Positions 30,537 through 42,037 of a stretch of DNA of 64,000 nucleotides are shown one piece after another; position 1 is the stretch's first letter; each line of letters starts with the position of its first letter. The stretch is from positions 124,001-188,000 of the forward strand of contig JALLLT010000035.1 in NCBI GenBank assembly GCA_025266875.1, read 5' to 3'. Origin of the DNA: Fennellomyces sp. T-0311 (Eukaryota > Mucoromycota > Mucoromycetes > Mucorales > Lichtheimiaceae). Made by a program: the position numbers and the translations under genes. Under the pieces are notes generated by a model. The model was given only the letters and a program-made list of their open reading frames with translations, searched no databases and was not told the origin of the DNA.

Positions 30537-30959
30537 ACTTATGAAGTGTTTGGCGTGGTTACAGTGGCTGCTCGCTATAGCGATATGATGGTGCAGCCAA
30601 AATTATATCGTTATAGCGAATTATCGTTATATAAAATTAACACTCTGAAAAGATGCATCCGGTTAAATAGTTACCCATAGCTCATTAGCATCTCCGCTTG
30701 TAAGAAGCGAAAAGAAAGCTCTAGAATCTTACAAAGAAATGCAAACGTGTTTATTAAATAGTTTAATGGGCAGTAATAAAGTACAGATGTTCTTTTAGTA
30801 TACATCATTATCACTTATTTCCACTATGTCGTCTCGTCTTATTACTTCTGATCAAATTGCCACTGGCTCCAAGCGTATCATCAACGGCGAAGAGCCCAAT
30901 CAACCTAAAAAGCGCAATGCCCTGACCAATCGCCAAAAACTAGCAATTGTATACAAGTA

Positions 30960-32843
30960 GAGGTGCAGAAAAAAAGATCCACTCCCCTATTCAAATAAAA
31001 AAACCGCCCCATTTCTACTATGAAAGCCTACTTGAAATTAATACAGATCATAGCCTACACCTAGAGTAATTGCTCTTGTAAATATCTTTGTGATCGAGCA
31101 ACATTTAATGTGCATTGCATATAGGTGAACTCTTAATAAAAATATTTGAGCAAACAAGAAAATTTAAATTGATTACTCCGAAATTTTTCCAAGTTCAAAA
31201 TTTATTGCTCATCTTGTTCGTCATCTTCGCTACCTTCTCCTACACTTGCATCCTCCATATCAGACTCGTCTGGTTCAATTCCTTGATCTCTACCTTCTTC
31301 ACGCAAGGTCTGGTAAGTGTTGCACCAATCGACGGACTTGCGATACAGAGAGATGAGGGTTTGTTCAGGCACTTCAGCAAAAGTTTCCATTAGACAGTTT
31401 CGTAGTCGTAACATGGTATCTTTAGCGCTAGAGTGCCTTACTTTTACCTTCTCTTTTACGACTCCCCATAGACCTTCGATAGGTTGCAGCTCGCAATGGT
31501 ATGGAGGAGTTTTCATGATGGTATGCCCATATTTGCGAGCGATTTCATATGATGCATATGTAACCCGGTCTTGGTACTGCTTTGCATGATCAACCAACTG
31601 TTTCTTGGTGTACTTGGCACCTCGTCGCATTGTTGGGCGTCTCACATAATCTTGGGAACCGTACCATTCATTGATCTTCGTCATGTTCCAAGACATTGCA
31701 GGAATGGCGTTTTCCTTTCGCATGTGATACTTTGCACCATCCATATGGATATGACATGCACCATGCCTTTCAGAAAGTGTTTGGCATAGATCTTCAAATA
31801 TTGATTCAAATAACTCGGCGTTGAAATTCCTGTGGTAGTCATGTAGATCGGGCGTTATGTTGGCTTCACGAACGGCCTCAGGAAGATCTTTCCAAGCGTC
31901 ATTGTCAGCTACAGGTCTACCAACTTGCTTAGTCGTTTTGCCGCGAGGCAGTCCTTTAACTGGCCACATAAGTAAGCCTTTCTCGCCCTTCACTATTTCA
32001 GCACGCAGCTTGTTGTCCTGCCGCTCAACAACGAAGGCATCGAAGATCACCATCATCTGTTTCCTTCCAGCATCCTTTACTGTTCCACCATGAGGCAACC
32101 AGGTCAGCTTTTGCTGGTGGAAAAGATGGCAGTAGGACTCGTCCAAAAAAACCTCGGGCTGGATTGGAAGACTATTGCTGTTCAAGTTCGCTAGTCGTTT
32201 TTCAAGGTAAGTGTGTCGATACTGAACATTGGCCACGGTGTCATGCAGGATGTTCTGTCTATGACCTTTCCCATAGTATAATCCTATATGACGAAGGTGG
32301 TTGCGCAACGTTCGCTCTCCAACAACGTGCCCTTGTGCAAGGAGCAGCTTGCTAAGACTAACCGCAGACATAGGCTCTGCCTTACGGTTGGCCTCGAGCA
32401 CGATCTCGCGAATTGTTCTTGTGTACTCATGTTCGAGTTCCAATTTTGGACGTCCGATCGCTGATGTGTTGGTGGGTGATTGTTGATGATTGTACATATG
32501 AATGGCGTGTTGCGCAACGTCGAGTGACACGCCACAGACCATAGCAAGTAGCTTGCGTAGTTTCGTGCCACGCGTTACATTTGGTAAAACCGTTTTTTGC
32601 TTCAAAGAATGAAGTACTTGCATAATGATACAGTATTCATTGGCCGACATGGCTGTTGCATTACGCTTGGGAGGTGTCCAATCTTCGTTTGACATGATGT
32701 TCTTAAGTGGAAGTACTGAAACAAGGTGTCAGGAACACGCTTTACTAAGCTCAAATTTGTGACTATCTTAGTAAAAAACCGTAAAAGACTAGGCAAAGTA
32801 CTTGTCAGACAAAAAGGGGAGTGTATCTTTTTTTCCGCACCTT
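30960..32843 (-). mobile_element. IS630/Tc1-mariner-like element inside the pogo transposase gene
   Basis: 1884 bp. Inverted ends GAGGTGCAGAAAAAAAGAT and the complement of ATCTTTTTTTCCGCACCTT; TA duplicated at 30958-30959 and 32844-32845. It carries a single intact minus-strand gene. This is the innermost and therefore youngest insertion of the stack. Confidence 0.9.
31202..32695 (-). CDS. IS630-like DDE transposase (DDE_3 type)
   Basis: 497 residues, no introns. N-terminal helix-turn-helix region (QKTVLPNVTRGTKLRKLLAM to GRPKLELEHEYTRTI), then the catalytic core: VFLDESYCHLFHQQK (D about 186), CHIHMDGAKYHM (D about 317), PPYHCELQPIEGLWGVVKEK (E about 406). The D-D-E spacing and the HCEL-PIE block are typical of the fungal/oomycete IS630-like group. 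It ends in a very acidic tail (DEDEQDEQ-like). The start MSNEDWTPPKR is the first ATG of the frame. All catalytic residues are present, so it may be functional. Confidence 0.9.
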   Translation of the reverse strand: MSNEDWTPPKRNATAMSANEYCIIMQVLHSLKQKTVLPNVTRGTKLRKLLAMVCGVSLDVAQHAIHMYNHQQSPTNTSAIGRPKLELEHEYTRTIREIVLEANRKAEPMSAVSLSKLLLAQGHVVGERTLRNHLRHIGLYYGKGHRQNILHDTVANVQYRHTYLEKRLANLNSNSLPIQPEVFLDESYCHLFHQQKLTWLPHGGTVKDAGRKQMMVIFDAFVVERQDNKLRAEIVKGEKGLLMWPVKGLPRGKTTKQVGRPVADNDAWKDLPEAVREANITPDLHDYHRNFNAELFESIFEDLCQTLSERHGACHIHMDGAKYHMRKENAIPAMSWNMTKINEWYGSQDYVRRPTMRRGAKYTKKQLVDHAKQYQDRVTYASYEIARKYGHTIMKTPPYHCELQPIEGLWGVVKEKVKVRHSSAKDTMLRLRNCLMETFAEVPEQTLISLYRKSVDWCNTYQTLREEGRDQGIEPDESDMEDASVGEGSEDDEQDEQ

Positions 32844-34971
32844 TACTGACAAACCCACTGGAAGCAAAAGCCACTTGCAGACTGGGCAAAAGAGAAGTTC
32901 AACCTTGACTTCGTTCCTAAGCAGCCTACCATTTCTGCTATCATCGCAGATTCCGACAAGTACTTGGCCATGACCAATGAGCAGCTTAGTGGCAAAAAAG
33001 CAAGGTCCTGTGCTCAACCTGATATGGAAGAAGTACTTGCACGCTACGTCGACGAAATGGAGAGATGCCATGTGCCCTTGAACCGTGATGCAATTACTGC
33101 TCAAGCAAAAGCAATTGCAAAAGAAATGAACATTCAAGACTTTCAATTCTCAGACGGATGGTCCAGTGGATTCGAGAGGCGCTTTGAGTATAAGTCTTGA
33201 GCTATGCACGGCGAAGCAGCATCAGCCAATGTGATGAGTGCTACTGTCCAGGAACAAATTTCTGAAATCAATAAGAAAATCAGAGAATATGGACTGCCAA
33301 ACGTTTATAACTTTGACGAGTCAGCTTTGTTCTATGCCCAAGTCCCGCGCAGAACAATCTCAAAGCAACCGCTCTCTGGATTGAAAGATGACAAGTCGCA
33401 GTTCACGGTTGTCATGACATGCAATGCGGACGGCTCGCATAAGCTAAAGATTTTTTTCATTGGCCATGCAAAAGAGCCTCGTTGCTTCAAGCAAAGACCT
33501 GGTAAATTATTTAATAATTTCTATAAGAAAACGTTTAACTGAAATACATATTAACATCGTTTTAGGTGAAGCGAAACTCCATTGGTATTGGAATAATTCC
33601 AAAGCATGGATGACAGCTGATCTGTTTACTCAGATGGTTCGTCGCTTGGATATTATAATGGGAAACTTGAACAAGAAGATTCTGCTGATAATGGACAACG
33701 CATCAAGGCATAAGGTTCTAGAGCTTCAAAACATTGAAGTTATGTTTCTTCCTCCCAATACTACATCTAAGATTCAGCCTTTGGATCAGGGTATTATTGA
33801 AAGTTTTAAAAAGCACTATCGGTAAGCTACTAATCTTAAGCAATATACTAATATACATCCGAACGTAGTGTTGTTAATGGATAATTATTAGGGCAATTCA
33901 ATACCGCCAAGCTGGTGTACGGTTTAGAAAAGGCCAACTCACTGACCTTTACAGTGTGGATCAATTGACTGGTATGAATTGGGCAGCCAATGCATGGAAC
34001 TCTGTTTCTTCAGAAACTATTCAAAACTGTTGGATCAAATCTGGCTTGCTGGATTTTGAAACAGCTGAGGAGCAGGAGTTGAAGAAGGCTGCTGAAGAAG
34101 ATGATCAGCGCTTGTCAGATGAACTTGACGCAGCAATTCTGGGTGTTCATAACGATTCCTGTGGTGTAAAGGGTATTGACCTAATTCCAGATGAAGAGTC
34201 GCAAGACATTCATGCTACAGTCTCCATTGATGAACTGATTAATGATGTGATGATTGAGAATGAGCTTGGTATGTAGTATTTAAGAAGGGTGAAATCTAAT
34301 CCTGATTAATTGCTAACGTGTAAGGTAGGTGACAATCCAGAAGCAGTTGTACAGAGACGACGACATGAGGATGGTGAGGAAACTCCGATTTTCTCTAGAA
34401 TGGAAAGAAAGCGTCATTTGAACGACCTTCTTGATTTGATGGTAGTTGAAGATGAATTGGATATTCAGATCATCCAACTTCTTAGAAAAAAGATACAGAA
34501 ACTTGACTCAGAAGAGCGAAATAGCGCTAAGCAAACCAGCATTTTTTCCTATTTTTAGAAATAAAATATTATCATTGGCTCGCTCGATATAACGATATTT
34601 TGGATGAGCAATATAACTAATCGCTATATGAAAATAACGATATTTTACTGCGTACCACCCTGGTGAATTGGAAATTATATCGTTATATCGAAATATCGTT
34701 ATATAAAATATCATTATAGCGAGCGGCCACTGTATGTGTGTGTGTGGACGAAGTAATTCGTGAGACTCTTTATAGGAGAGATTTATTCCAGAAAAGAGAG
34801 AGAGAAACACAAATTGAAAATAGTCTATTCTTAAGCTACCGCATGTTACACCAGATACAACTCATTTGTCTCCCGATACCACTGGATACGACATGACCCT
34901 CCCCCAGGCTTGACGCCGGTATAATAAAAGTATCCTTTGAGGGGTATTATCTATGAAATGGGTAGGTCTTA

Positions 34972-37900
34972 TTATAAGCGTCGTTTCTTATTTACGGAAG
35001 CTGCATGTCTAGCAGGTTGTTTCCGTTTTCCCTTTTTAGGGCCTGTTGGCTCTTTTTGGCCAATCTTTTTCCAGTAGTCACTGATAGTTTGCACATCATC
35101 AAAACTCTGTGGAGGTTCCCATGTGTCTTCATGAGGACCATAGCCTTTCCAACGCACTTTGTATTCATACGTTTGGTTCTTGCCTTTTCTGTATGCTACG
35201 ATTGCATGCACAAAATAGGCTCTATCCTTACCAGTCGTTTTCCTTGTGGAAATGGCTTCTTTCAGCTCAGAAGCTTTATAACCCCGCAATTCCAGATCTC
35301 CTTGAAGATCTCTGAGAATGTAGGAATCTCCATCTGTGCGTCTGACCACTTTGTAAGGTCCAACCCAGGTGGGATCAAGCTTTGACTGGCGTTCGCGATT
35401 GCGTACCATAACATGACTGTTAGGAGGATAACCAACCATACGATGACTTTTGTCAAACTTTTCTTTGCGTTTTTTGTTGATCTGCTCTGTTTTTTCGTTT
35501 ATCGCTGGAAAAACGATATTTGCGATATGGTCGATATGATCATCGATTTCTTTATCGGTGAGTGGAACCAACGGCATGTCTTTCCAATAATCTTTAAAGT
35601 TATTCGGAGTTCAGGCAAACATCAGTGTGAAAGGTCGGGTATTGTGCCTTTCAGACACTTTGTTGTTTAGACTAAGCTGTACGCTTGGTACGAAGGCATC
35701 CCAGTCTGTAGTTGCTCCTTGCATAGCCTTTTTAATGCCACGTATAGGTGATTGTACCCAGCGCTCTGTGGCACCATTGGCACTGGCATGATAAGCAGTG
35801 ATCAAGCGCTGTTCAAAACCTGCTGCATCTGCAAATCTGCTTATAACGTCATTGACAAATTCGGTACCATTGTCCGATTGTACAATGCGGGGTAATCCAA
35901 AATCGCAAAAGATTTGAACTAAGCATTGAGCGATTGTAGCACCTGACTTATCTGGCAATGGTCTCAAAATGCAGAATCGTGTGCAAATGTCAACCAAAAT
36001 AAGAAGATAGGAGTTTCCAGACTTTGAAGTGGGAAATTTTCCAGCTGTATCAATAGCCCAATGATCGCCTGGAATAGCGCTGGAAATTGGTCGTAAGGGA
36101 TGATAGCCTTTGGTAGCTATATTGAATTTTTGACACTGTGGACATGATTTTACCAGCTTTAAAGCCTCTTCCTTTAAGGAAGGCCAGTGTATCCCTTGAG
36201 CGTGTAAGTCTTTCACAATTGCGGTTGCACCGAAGTGTCCTAACAAATGTGAAGTTTCCAGAAGCTCTTGGCGATCTGCTTTCGGTGGTACAAGCAACTC
36301 ATCTGTGTCTATAATTGCTGCCCGGTTGATGTTTAAACTATCCTGTTGATGCAGGTCATAGGTGTCAGGGTAATCGTTCTTGGTAATCATACCAGTTTCA
36401 CCCCTCTCCAGCGGCTGATCCACTGGGAAAAGGCGCGATAAATGATCAGGCAAAACATTTTGAATGCCTGGCAGATGGATGACTTCAAAATCGTAAGAGA
36501 CAATATGATCGTACCATTTGAGAAGCATATGATTTAAGTTCTCCTGTTTGTGGATGTAAATCAGGCTCTTGTGATCAGTGTACAGTTGGAAGAAATTTTG
36601 CCAAATGTAAACATGGAAGCAGTTGAGTGCAAAAATGACACACAAAAGTTCTCGCTTGGTTACACAGTAGCGTCGTTCAGCGGCGGTGAGCGCTCTTGCT
36701 TGGAAAGCAATATGACGATCTTGCCATCGATCTTCTGAAAAAGCACTGCACCAATTCCGGTATTGCTTGCGTCAGTGGCAATGCAAAAAGCGATGTTCAA
36801 ACGAAGGTGCATAAAGAATGGGACGTTGTGTGAGAACGTATTTGAGCTTATTGAAAGCGAGCATGTGAGTCTCAGTCCAAATTGGGGTGAGATTCCGCAT
36901 TTGCGAAGTGCATCCAAAGGTGCAGTAAGCTGTGATGCATTGGGAATGTGTTCCCGAAAGTAATTGATCACGCCCAGAAATCGCTCAATGTCCTTTCCTG
37001 TTCTTGGTACAGGCCATTCTCTGACATTTGCTACCTTTCGGTCGTCTGGAATTTTCATGCCACGCTCCGCAATATGGAATCCCAGTAAATAAATAGATCG
37101 CATGCCAAATACACATTTTTTGGGTTGCAGAGTCAAGTTAACTGCGGTAAGTCGTTTTAGAACTTCAATAACATGTTTTCGATGTTCTTCTATATTGGAG
37201 CTAAAGATCACCAGATCATCGACAAACACAGCAGTAAAATCTTGAAGATCGCGGGTCAAGGTAACCATGCAGCGTTGAAACGCAGAACTTAAAAATTTGA
37301 TACCAAAACATGAACCAATATGGTAATAGGCTTTGCCATCCGGAGCCTGAAAAGACGTTTTGATTGCGTCTTCAAATGATGCTAAAGGCATCTTGTTAAA
37401 CGCGGCTGTTATGTCCAGCGTTGTATACACGTTTGCTTTTGCCATGCCAATCTTATCATAGATATCAGAAATAAGCGGCAATCCATGATAGTCCTCGGGG
37501 AGCAATAAATTCAAAGCCCGCACGTCAAGGCAAATTCTGTGCCCAACTTTCCTTCCGAGAGCGTCTTTCTTAGGTGCTACGGTAAGAGGATTATTCCATT
37601 TTGGTCCAGGTACGTTCCGTGGAACCTCGGCAATAATTCCATCAGCTTTCCATTTGTCAATGGCTTGCTGTACAATAGGACGATCATGATATGCCAAGCA
37701 GTATTGTTTATGGTAAACAACTTTATCCTCAGGCATGGGAAGATATATTTTAGCTTCGGGTAAGGTACAAAAAGCATTAGGCAGTATGGCCACGTTTTAT
37801 CCAAGTATGGTTGAATGGCCGCCATAAAAGCTTTGTGCTCCGCAGGTGTGCCTGCAGGTAAAGCATTTGGCTGTGGCAAAGCGTGTTCTGGGTCCGGTGC

Positions 37901-38633
37901 TTCAAACTGATCAGGTTTGTCAAAGCTAGTGGCAAGATTTGTAAATCCAATACCAAATTTTCTCATAAATCATGGCCGATGGAAGCTGCATGACCTCTAG
38001 CTAAGGGCATAACCTCAAAGCTGTAGTTGACGAAAACTTCCTGTTGGTATTCCACTAATAATTCCTGTGTGTAACCAGCTCTGCAATCTGTGATAGTTCC
38101 GTCTGCAAGATAGATTGGTTCAGCATCCTTAGATGGTTTATTTATGATGATTCCTTGTTCTTTGCAGAACTCGGGCGACAACGACGAAAAATTAGCCCCT
38201 GGATCTAGTAGACAGTGGACCTCGGTATTCTGTATGATGACCGGAATTAGTGTCTCATCATCGTGAATGACGGAAGGTCCGATTTTGGTAGTGTTCCTAA
38301 AACCGGCCATTCGGGAAAACTTACAGGGTGAAGAGGATGGTTCGCCTCTCTCAGCATCTTTCCTTTGCTGGTCCCGATTTTTCTTTGCCTGTTTGGCAGT
38401 GCGATTGAAGTACGCTCGGCTGGCAGAGCTGCGCCAAGGCTTCTTGTCCTTGTTGGACTTTGGCCCTTGCCTCGGACTTTCTTGGTGTCACCGCCGCTGT
38501 TCCCAGGAGCGGAGTGCTGTTCCTGCACACGTGAAGGATCGTGGCGACTTTCCCTATCATACGGATGATGACGGTGGTTGTGCGACTTACAGAACGAATG
38601 GTGGTGCTGTCTTTCGCCTCTGGGGGTACTCAA
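34972..38633 (-). pseudogene. Chromovirus pol region, broken
   Basis: In order on the minus strand: protease-like piece HCLLDPGANFSSLSPEFC (38310-37963; DPG instead of D[ST]G), reverse transcriptase (37793-36660) with NNPLTVAPKKDALG, TLDITAAFNKMPL and FVDDLVIFSSN, RNase H CIATDASNTGIGAVLFQK, a break at 36660, then LYTDHKSLIYIHKQ, integrase (36645-35611) with WAIDTAGKFP, QSDNGTEFVNDV and NGATERWVQS, another break near 35610, and the C-terminus (35577-34972) with chromodomain YKVRWKGYGPHEDTWEPPQS and a basic tail. At least four breaks separate these blocks. Confidence 0.8.
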
Positions 38634-38888
38634 CGCAATGATATGTGAGGAGCAACCTCATTGATATCAGAGGGCCAGTTGTTGCTGTACTCCTTGGAAA
38701 GCCATTTATAGGCCTCCTGGCGTGAATCCTCTTGCATATGAACAAGGAACGTATCAAACACTACTTGATTAGCAGGCGAATATTCACTTGCCGCTACAAG
38801 TTCGAGGAAGCACTCAACGTACTCCGCGAGACTTTCTGAATGCTTTTGATAGCACTCAAGAACCTGCTATTGTTGTAACGTCTTTGGA

Positions 38889-39899
38889 CTACGGTGTCGA
38901 ACAAGGTCGCGATGCCTTCTTTGGCTTGCGCCCAAGTTGGCTCGGATGAAGGTAGGTGTCCTTCAAAAAAGTTGACAACTGTTCACGCTGGGAATGGTCG
39001 AGTGCGAAGTAAAGCAATCTCTTCCAATGGTTCTCTACATCTAAGTTATGAACCTTGATAGAGGATTCAAAAACTCTCGCCCAATGGACAGTGGTAGGAT
39101 AACCTTTTTCTTTGGAGTCCCTGCTGTTGTTACGCGATGAGGGCAACGTATTCAAGATTAACTTAGGCAACCCACTAGGAACAGGTGCCATAACCTCAGC
39201 TTTAGCCTGTACGGCCTCCCATTTTGCCATCTTTTGAGCTCTTTTATTCTTTATCTCAGAAGTCCAGAACTCAGGCTCATCGGGGTGATCCATATGGTAG
39301 CCTAAGCATATGGAGAGAAGACTACCGCGCATGGCATCGTACTCTTTTACGAGTTCGTCAACCAAGGTACGTTCCTCAAGAGAAGTTGGTGTGCCCTGTG
39401 CAGTCAATCGGGCAATGCGCGCTGTAAGAGCATCATGCTTCTCCCTGAGATGCTTAACACTCTGGACCTTCAAGACTTTTGGATCGGCATGAATTGAATG
39501 AAAAGACGAACTCAAGGGTGCAAGCGGCATATCGACATTCATATCCGCAACCTGATGGTTTTGGACTGGCGTCGTAACGGTGGGTCCAGCACCGTGGGGA
39601 ATGCGCGCTGCGTTCACAGCAATGTTCAAAGTGTCCCCATCCCCATTCAGGTTCAGGTTCTGCATCAACAGTCGCAAATTGCTAACCGTCATAGCCTGGT
39701 TGGCTTGCTGCTGCTGGGTGGCCTGCTGCCCACCAAAGTACATTGGTTGCTGTACCATGGGTGGCAAGGCAGTGTTGAGGGAAAACTGCCCAACAACGAG
39801 TGGGGTGGCGACCAGATTGGGGGTGCCGTTAGCGTGGGAACCATTGGCATTGTTGGTGTTGGTGGTGGCAGGAGTGTTGACAAGATCGTTGACGTTCAT
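38889..39899 (-). pseudogene. Chromovirus gag region, truncated by frameshift
   Basis: Starts MNVNDLVNTPATTNTNN at 39899. N/Q-rich N-terminus (GGQQATQQQQANQ), a likely coiled-coil (VKHLREKHDALTARIARLTA), then the capsid-like part WARVFESSIKVHNLDVENHW. The frame stops at 38889, and further gag fragments (LVAASEYSPANQVVFDTFL) continue in other frames down to about 38640. It is not closely similar to the gag of the intact chromovirus, so the two elements are different families. Confidence 0.65.
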
Positions 39900-39941
39900 G
39901 TTGGTATTGGGTGTTGAGGTGAGAGAATTCACGAAAAAAAA

Positions 39942-40120
39942 TGAAATGTTTGGTGTAGTTATGTGTGTGTGTGGATGAAGTAATTCGTGAGACTCTTTAT
40001 AGGAGAGATTTATTCCGGAAAAAAGAGAGAGAAACACAAATTAAAAATAGTCTATTCTTAAGCTACCACATGTTACACCAGATACAACTCATTTGTCTCC
40101 CGATACCACTGGATATGACA
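39942..40120 (-). repeat. 5' LTR of the decayed chromovirus
   Basis: 179 bp; on the minus strand begins TGTCATATCCAG and ends AAACATTTCA. It includes a CACACACA tract. Followed by the ACTTA duplication. Confidence 0.85.
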
Positions 40121-40125
40121 ACTTA

Positions 40126-41499
40126 GAGCTATCGTTTGGCCATCCACCCAGCCTGCATTGGCGGAGGTGTTTGTTACAGGCAGTGGATCTGCACTGACAA
40201 GAGCATTGGACATCGTTTTCCCCAGTTCGACGAAACTCCTATGCCAGATCCACATACGTCGTAATTTCAAGCAAAAGCTGCAAGGGTTATTCGAAGTTAA
40301 AGCAGATTACGAAGGCCTGGAAAAGGGTTTGAACTTCTTGATGGCTGACGAGTATAACGACAAGGCCACTGGAATGCGCGTAGTTTCGAACATGGATCTA
40401 CAAAAGAAAGGAGAGGCAATGTATGCAACAGCTGCTCAGATGGCTAAAAAGCCTGATGTAGTAAACGCGTACTTGAAGCAGTGAGTGGCTCGATGATGAA
40501 TATTAACAACTATCACAAGTTTATTCCAAAAAGTATTAATTTTATGCTTTAACCATAGAAAACGCGAACATGAGCAAGAGTGGGTGGGATCCTTTCTTGA
40601 AAGTGTTATGCACTTGGGAAACACCAGTACTAATAGGGTTGAAGGAGCGCATGCTGACCTGAAACGCGATATTAAATCCTCAAACGGTGGCCTCTATCTT
40701 GTTTTTGAAAAAATTGACGAATACTATCGAGTGAAGGTAACCGCTTATAGCACATGGGTTTCAGGTAAATACTTATAACATTGGCTAGAATTTATCCTGG
40801 AAGCGGCAGGTCGATCTTGAGCATCTTATTGTCAATTCCCATTTTCCTGATGGAGTGAAAGAGCGTCTATCTGCATTAGAGTGCAGTATATCGAAGTTCG
40901 CGTTCTATGCTATCCGTCAAGAACTTAAGCATAAGAATATCTTAAAGACCGACCATTGCCAATGCACTTTAAAAGCTCATTACCATATCCCTTGTTATCA
41001 CATGCTGCCAAAAGAAGGTGTAATTCCCTTGAACTTAGTTCTTAGGCGCTGGCATCTTTTCCCTGAGAAAACTGCATCTATAGATAACGTCAAGAATAGT
41101 AATCGAAGGTAATTATTGCTCACATACCGGCATGGTGTAGAAGAAGTGACTGAAAGTGGCGAAAGCAATGTTCTTGCAATCACAGAGCCTTACAGTGCTC
41201 CTAGCTTGGAAGACCAAATTGATGCTGAGATTGCGCAGATCATCAGCTTGTCATACAAGTATTCAGATCACCAACAGCAAACAACACTTTTACGCCGTGT
41301 ACAGGCCATCAGCGACGATCTTTTTGTTGACCTTGCACATCTTCAGCAACCAAAATCGATAGAGAAAAAAGGCAGACATCAGCAGGCATCAAAAGGCAGT
41401 AAACGAGATATGATTGCCTTAGAGTTTCAGGAGGCACGAAGCAACAAGAAATCAAAGACTGGAATAGGGTGCGAAGCAGCTGAAATTAGGTATATATGA
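40126..41499 (+). pseudogene. MULE transposase, 3' half
   Basis: Resumes in frame after the ACTTA duplication (VGRL-RAIVWPSTQPALAE). The second catalytic position reads VFVTGSGSALTRAL; MULE proteins have VTD here and the other copy in this window has FVTDDDKAL, so the aspartate is replaced by glycine. The rest is typical: CQIHIRRNFKQKLQG, STNRVEGAHADLKRDI (E), SWIM finger CQCTLKAHYHIPCYHML, and a basic end (KGRHQQASKGSKRD). Small introns lie at about 40484-40559 and 40765-40795. No OTU domain follows. A stop at 41110-41112 precedes the last block, so the C-terminal junction is uncertain. Confidence 0.75.
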
Positions 41500-42037
41500 T
41501 CATATATCTGCATATTAAACAGTCTCCGCAGTGGGTCCAAGCCCCAGGTCCACTGCCTGTGGCGGCCCTCAGTCTATATGTGAAATTTTCCTAATATAGA
41601 AACTATGCCGCGCGTAGCGCGGGAAGCACATCGTAAAGTGAGAGCGATCAGGCCAACAAGCTATGTAAAAGTTTCAAGTAAAAGGAATTCTACTTATATT
41701 TAATTTCTGTTGAAATTTATTCTACAAACTAAAGCTATTCCTTGAAGCGTAACCATATATTGTTGAATGGGTAGACGCCACGGAGGGGCTGAGCAACTTT
41801 ACGTCGTACTTGCGCATGGTTGATGGGAGGCTGGAGAAGGCTAGACATACTTCTTAAGTACAATCATGAGGCTGGAGAAGGCTGAGCATACGTCTTGTGT
41901 ACAATCGCGAGACTGGAGAAGGCTGAGAAGAGTTCTATACTATAGAAAATATGATGAGCGCTGTTCTATGAAAGCTATATAAGGGCTATCACTTTCATTT
42001 TGCAAAACCATACATCTTTTTAAGCTTTACCTCAGAT
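41500..42037. repeat. Hairpin-rich MULE flank and 41-bp tandem repeats upstream of Crypton-like gene
   Basis: Possible hairpins GCAGTGGGTCC/GGTCCACTGC (41529-41558) and CCGCGC-GTA-GCGCGG (about 41611). From 41827 a 41-bp unit (GAGGCTGGAGAAGGCTGAG...) occurs two full times and once partially (41827, 41868, 41909). TATATAAGG follows at about 41974, a likely TATA box for the next gene. Confidence 0.6.

Larger units (their letters stand above)
30826..34558 (+). pseudogene. Pogo transposase gene, broken and interrupted
   Basis: Starts MSSRLITSDQIATGSKRI; PKKRNALTNRQKLAIVYK is a Psq/CENP-B-type helix-turn-helix. The IS630-like element is inserted after this point. After its removal the frame meets TGA at 32847-32849 (a tryptophan position, ...KY-stop-QTHW) and again at 33198-33200, then the DDE core follows: VYNFDESALFYAQVP (D), KILLIMDNASRH (D), TTSKIQPLDQGIIESFKKHY (D). 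Introns are visible near 33502-33567, 33823-33891 and 34271-34330. The CENP-B-like second DNA-binding domain is at about 33020-33190. Confidence 0.82.
30562..34732 (+). mobile_element. Pogo/Tigger-like DNA transposon inside the chromovirus LTR
   Basis: Terminal inverted repeats CAGTGGCTGCTCGCTATAG and CTATAGCGAGC-type complement ending GGCCACTG; TA duplicated at 30560-30561 and 34733-34734. Further TATCGTTATA-rich inverted repeats lie just inside both ends. Without the IS630-like insertion the element is about 2.29 kb, close to the second pogo copy. Confidence 0.9.
30542..40120 (-). mobile_element. Decayed Ty3/Gypsy chromovirus, LTR split by a pogo element
   Basis: Target duplication ACTTA (30537-30541 and 40121-40125). 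LTRs are 179 bp; the left one is cut into 20 bp (30542-30561) and 159 bp (34735-34893) by the pogo insertion, the right one is 39942-40120. I count about nine differences between the LTRs, all transitions. A polypurine tract (complement of TGACCCTCCCCCAGG, from 34894) precedes the 3' LTR. Net length about 5.4 kb. The coding region is full of frameshifts and stops. Confidence 0.87.
29296..41499 (+). mobile_element. Decayed MULE that hosts a stack of nested insertions
   Basis: The two halves of one MULE transposase gene lie at 29296-30536 and 40126-41499. Between them are a solo LTR (29728-30061), a chromovirus (30542-40120), a pogo element inside the chromovirus LTR (30562-34732) and an IS630/Tc1-like element inside the pogo gene (30960-32843). 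Each inner boundary has a target duplication. When the insertions are removed, the MULE frame reads through both junctions. Its own termini were not identified. Confidence 0.8.

Noticed and set aside
30542..34893. Decayed chromovirus lacking a target duplication and with unequal LTRs
   Set aside because: At first the left LTR seemed to start at 34733 with no duplication. Removing the pogo element restores the missing 20 bases and reveals ACTTA on both sides.
41605..41640. Helitron 3' end (GC hairpin CCGCGC-GTA-GCGCGG)
   Set aside because: No CTRR end follows at the expected distance and no RepHel coding sequence is present.
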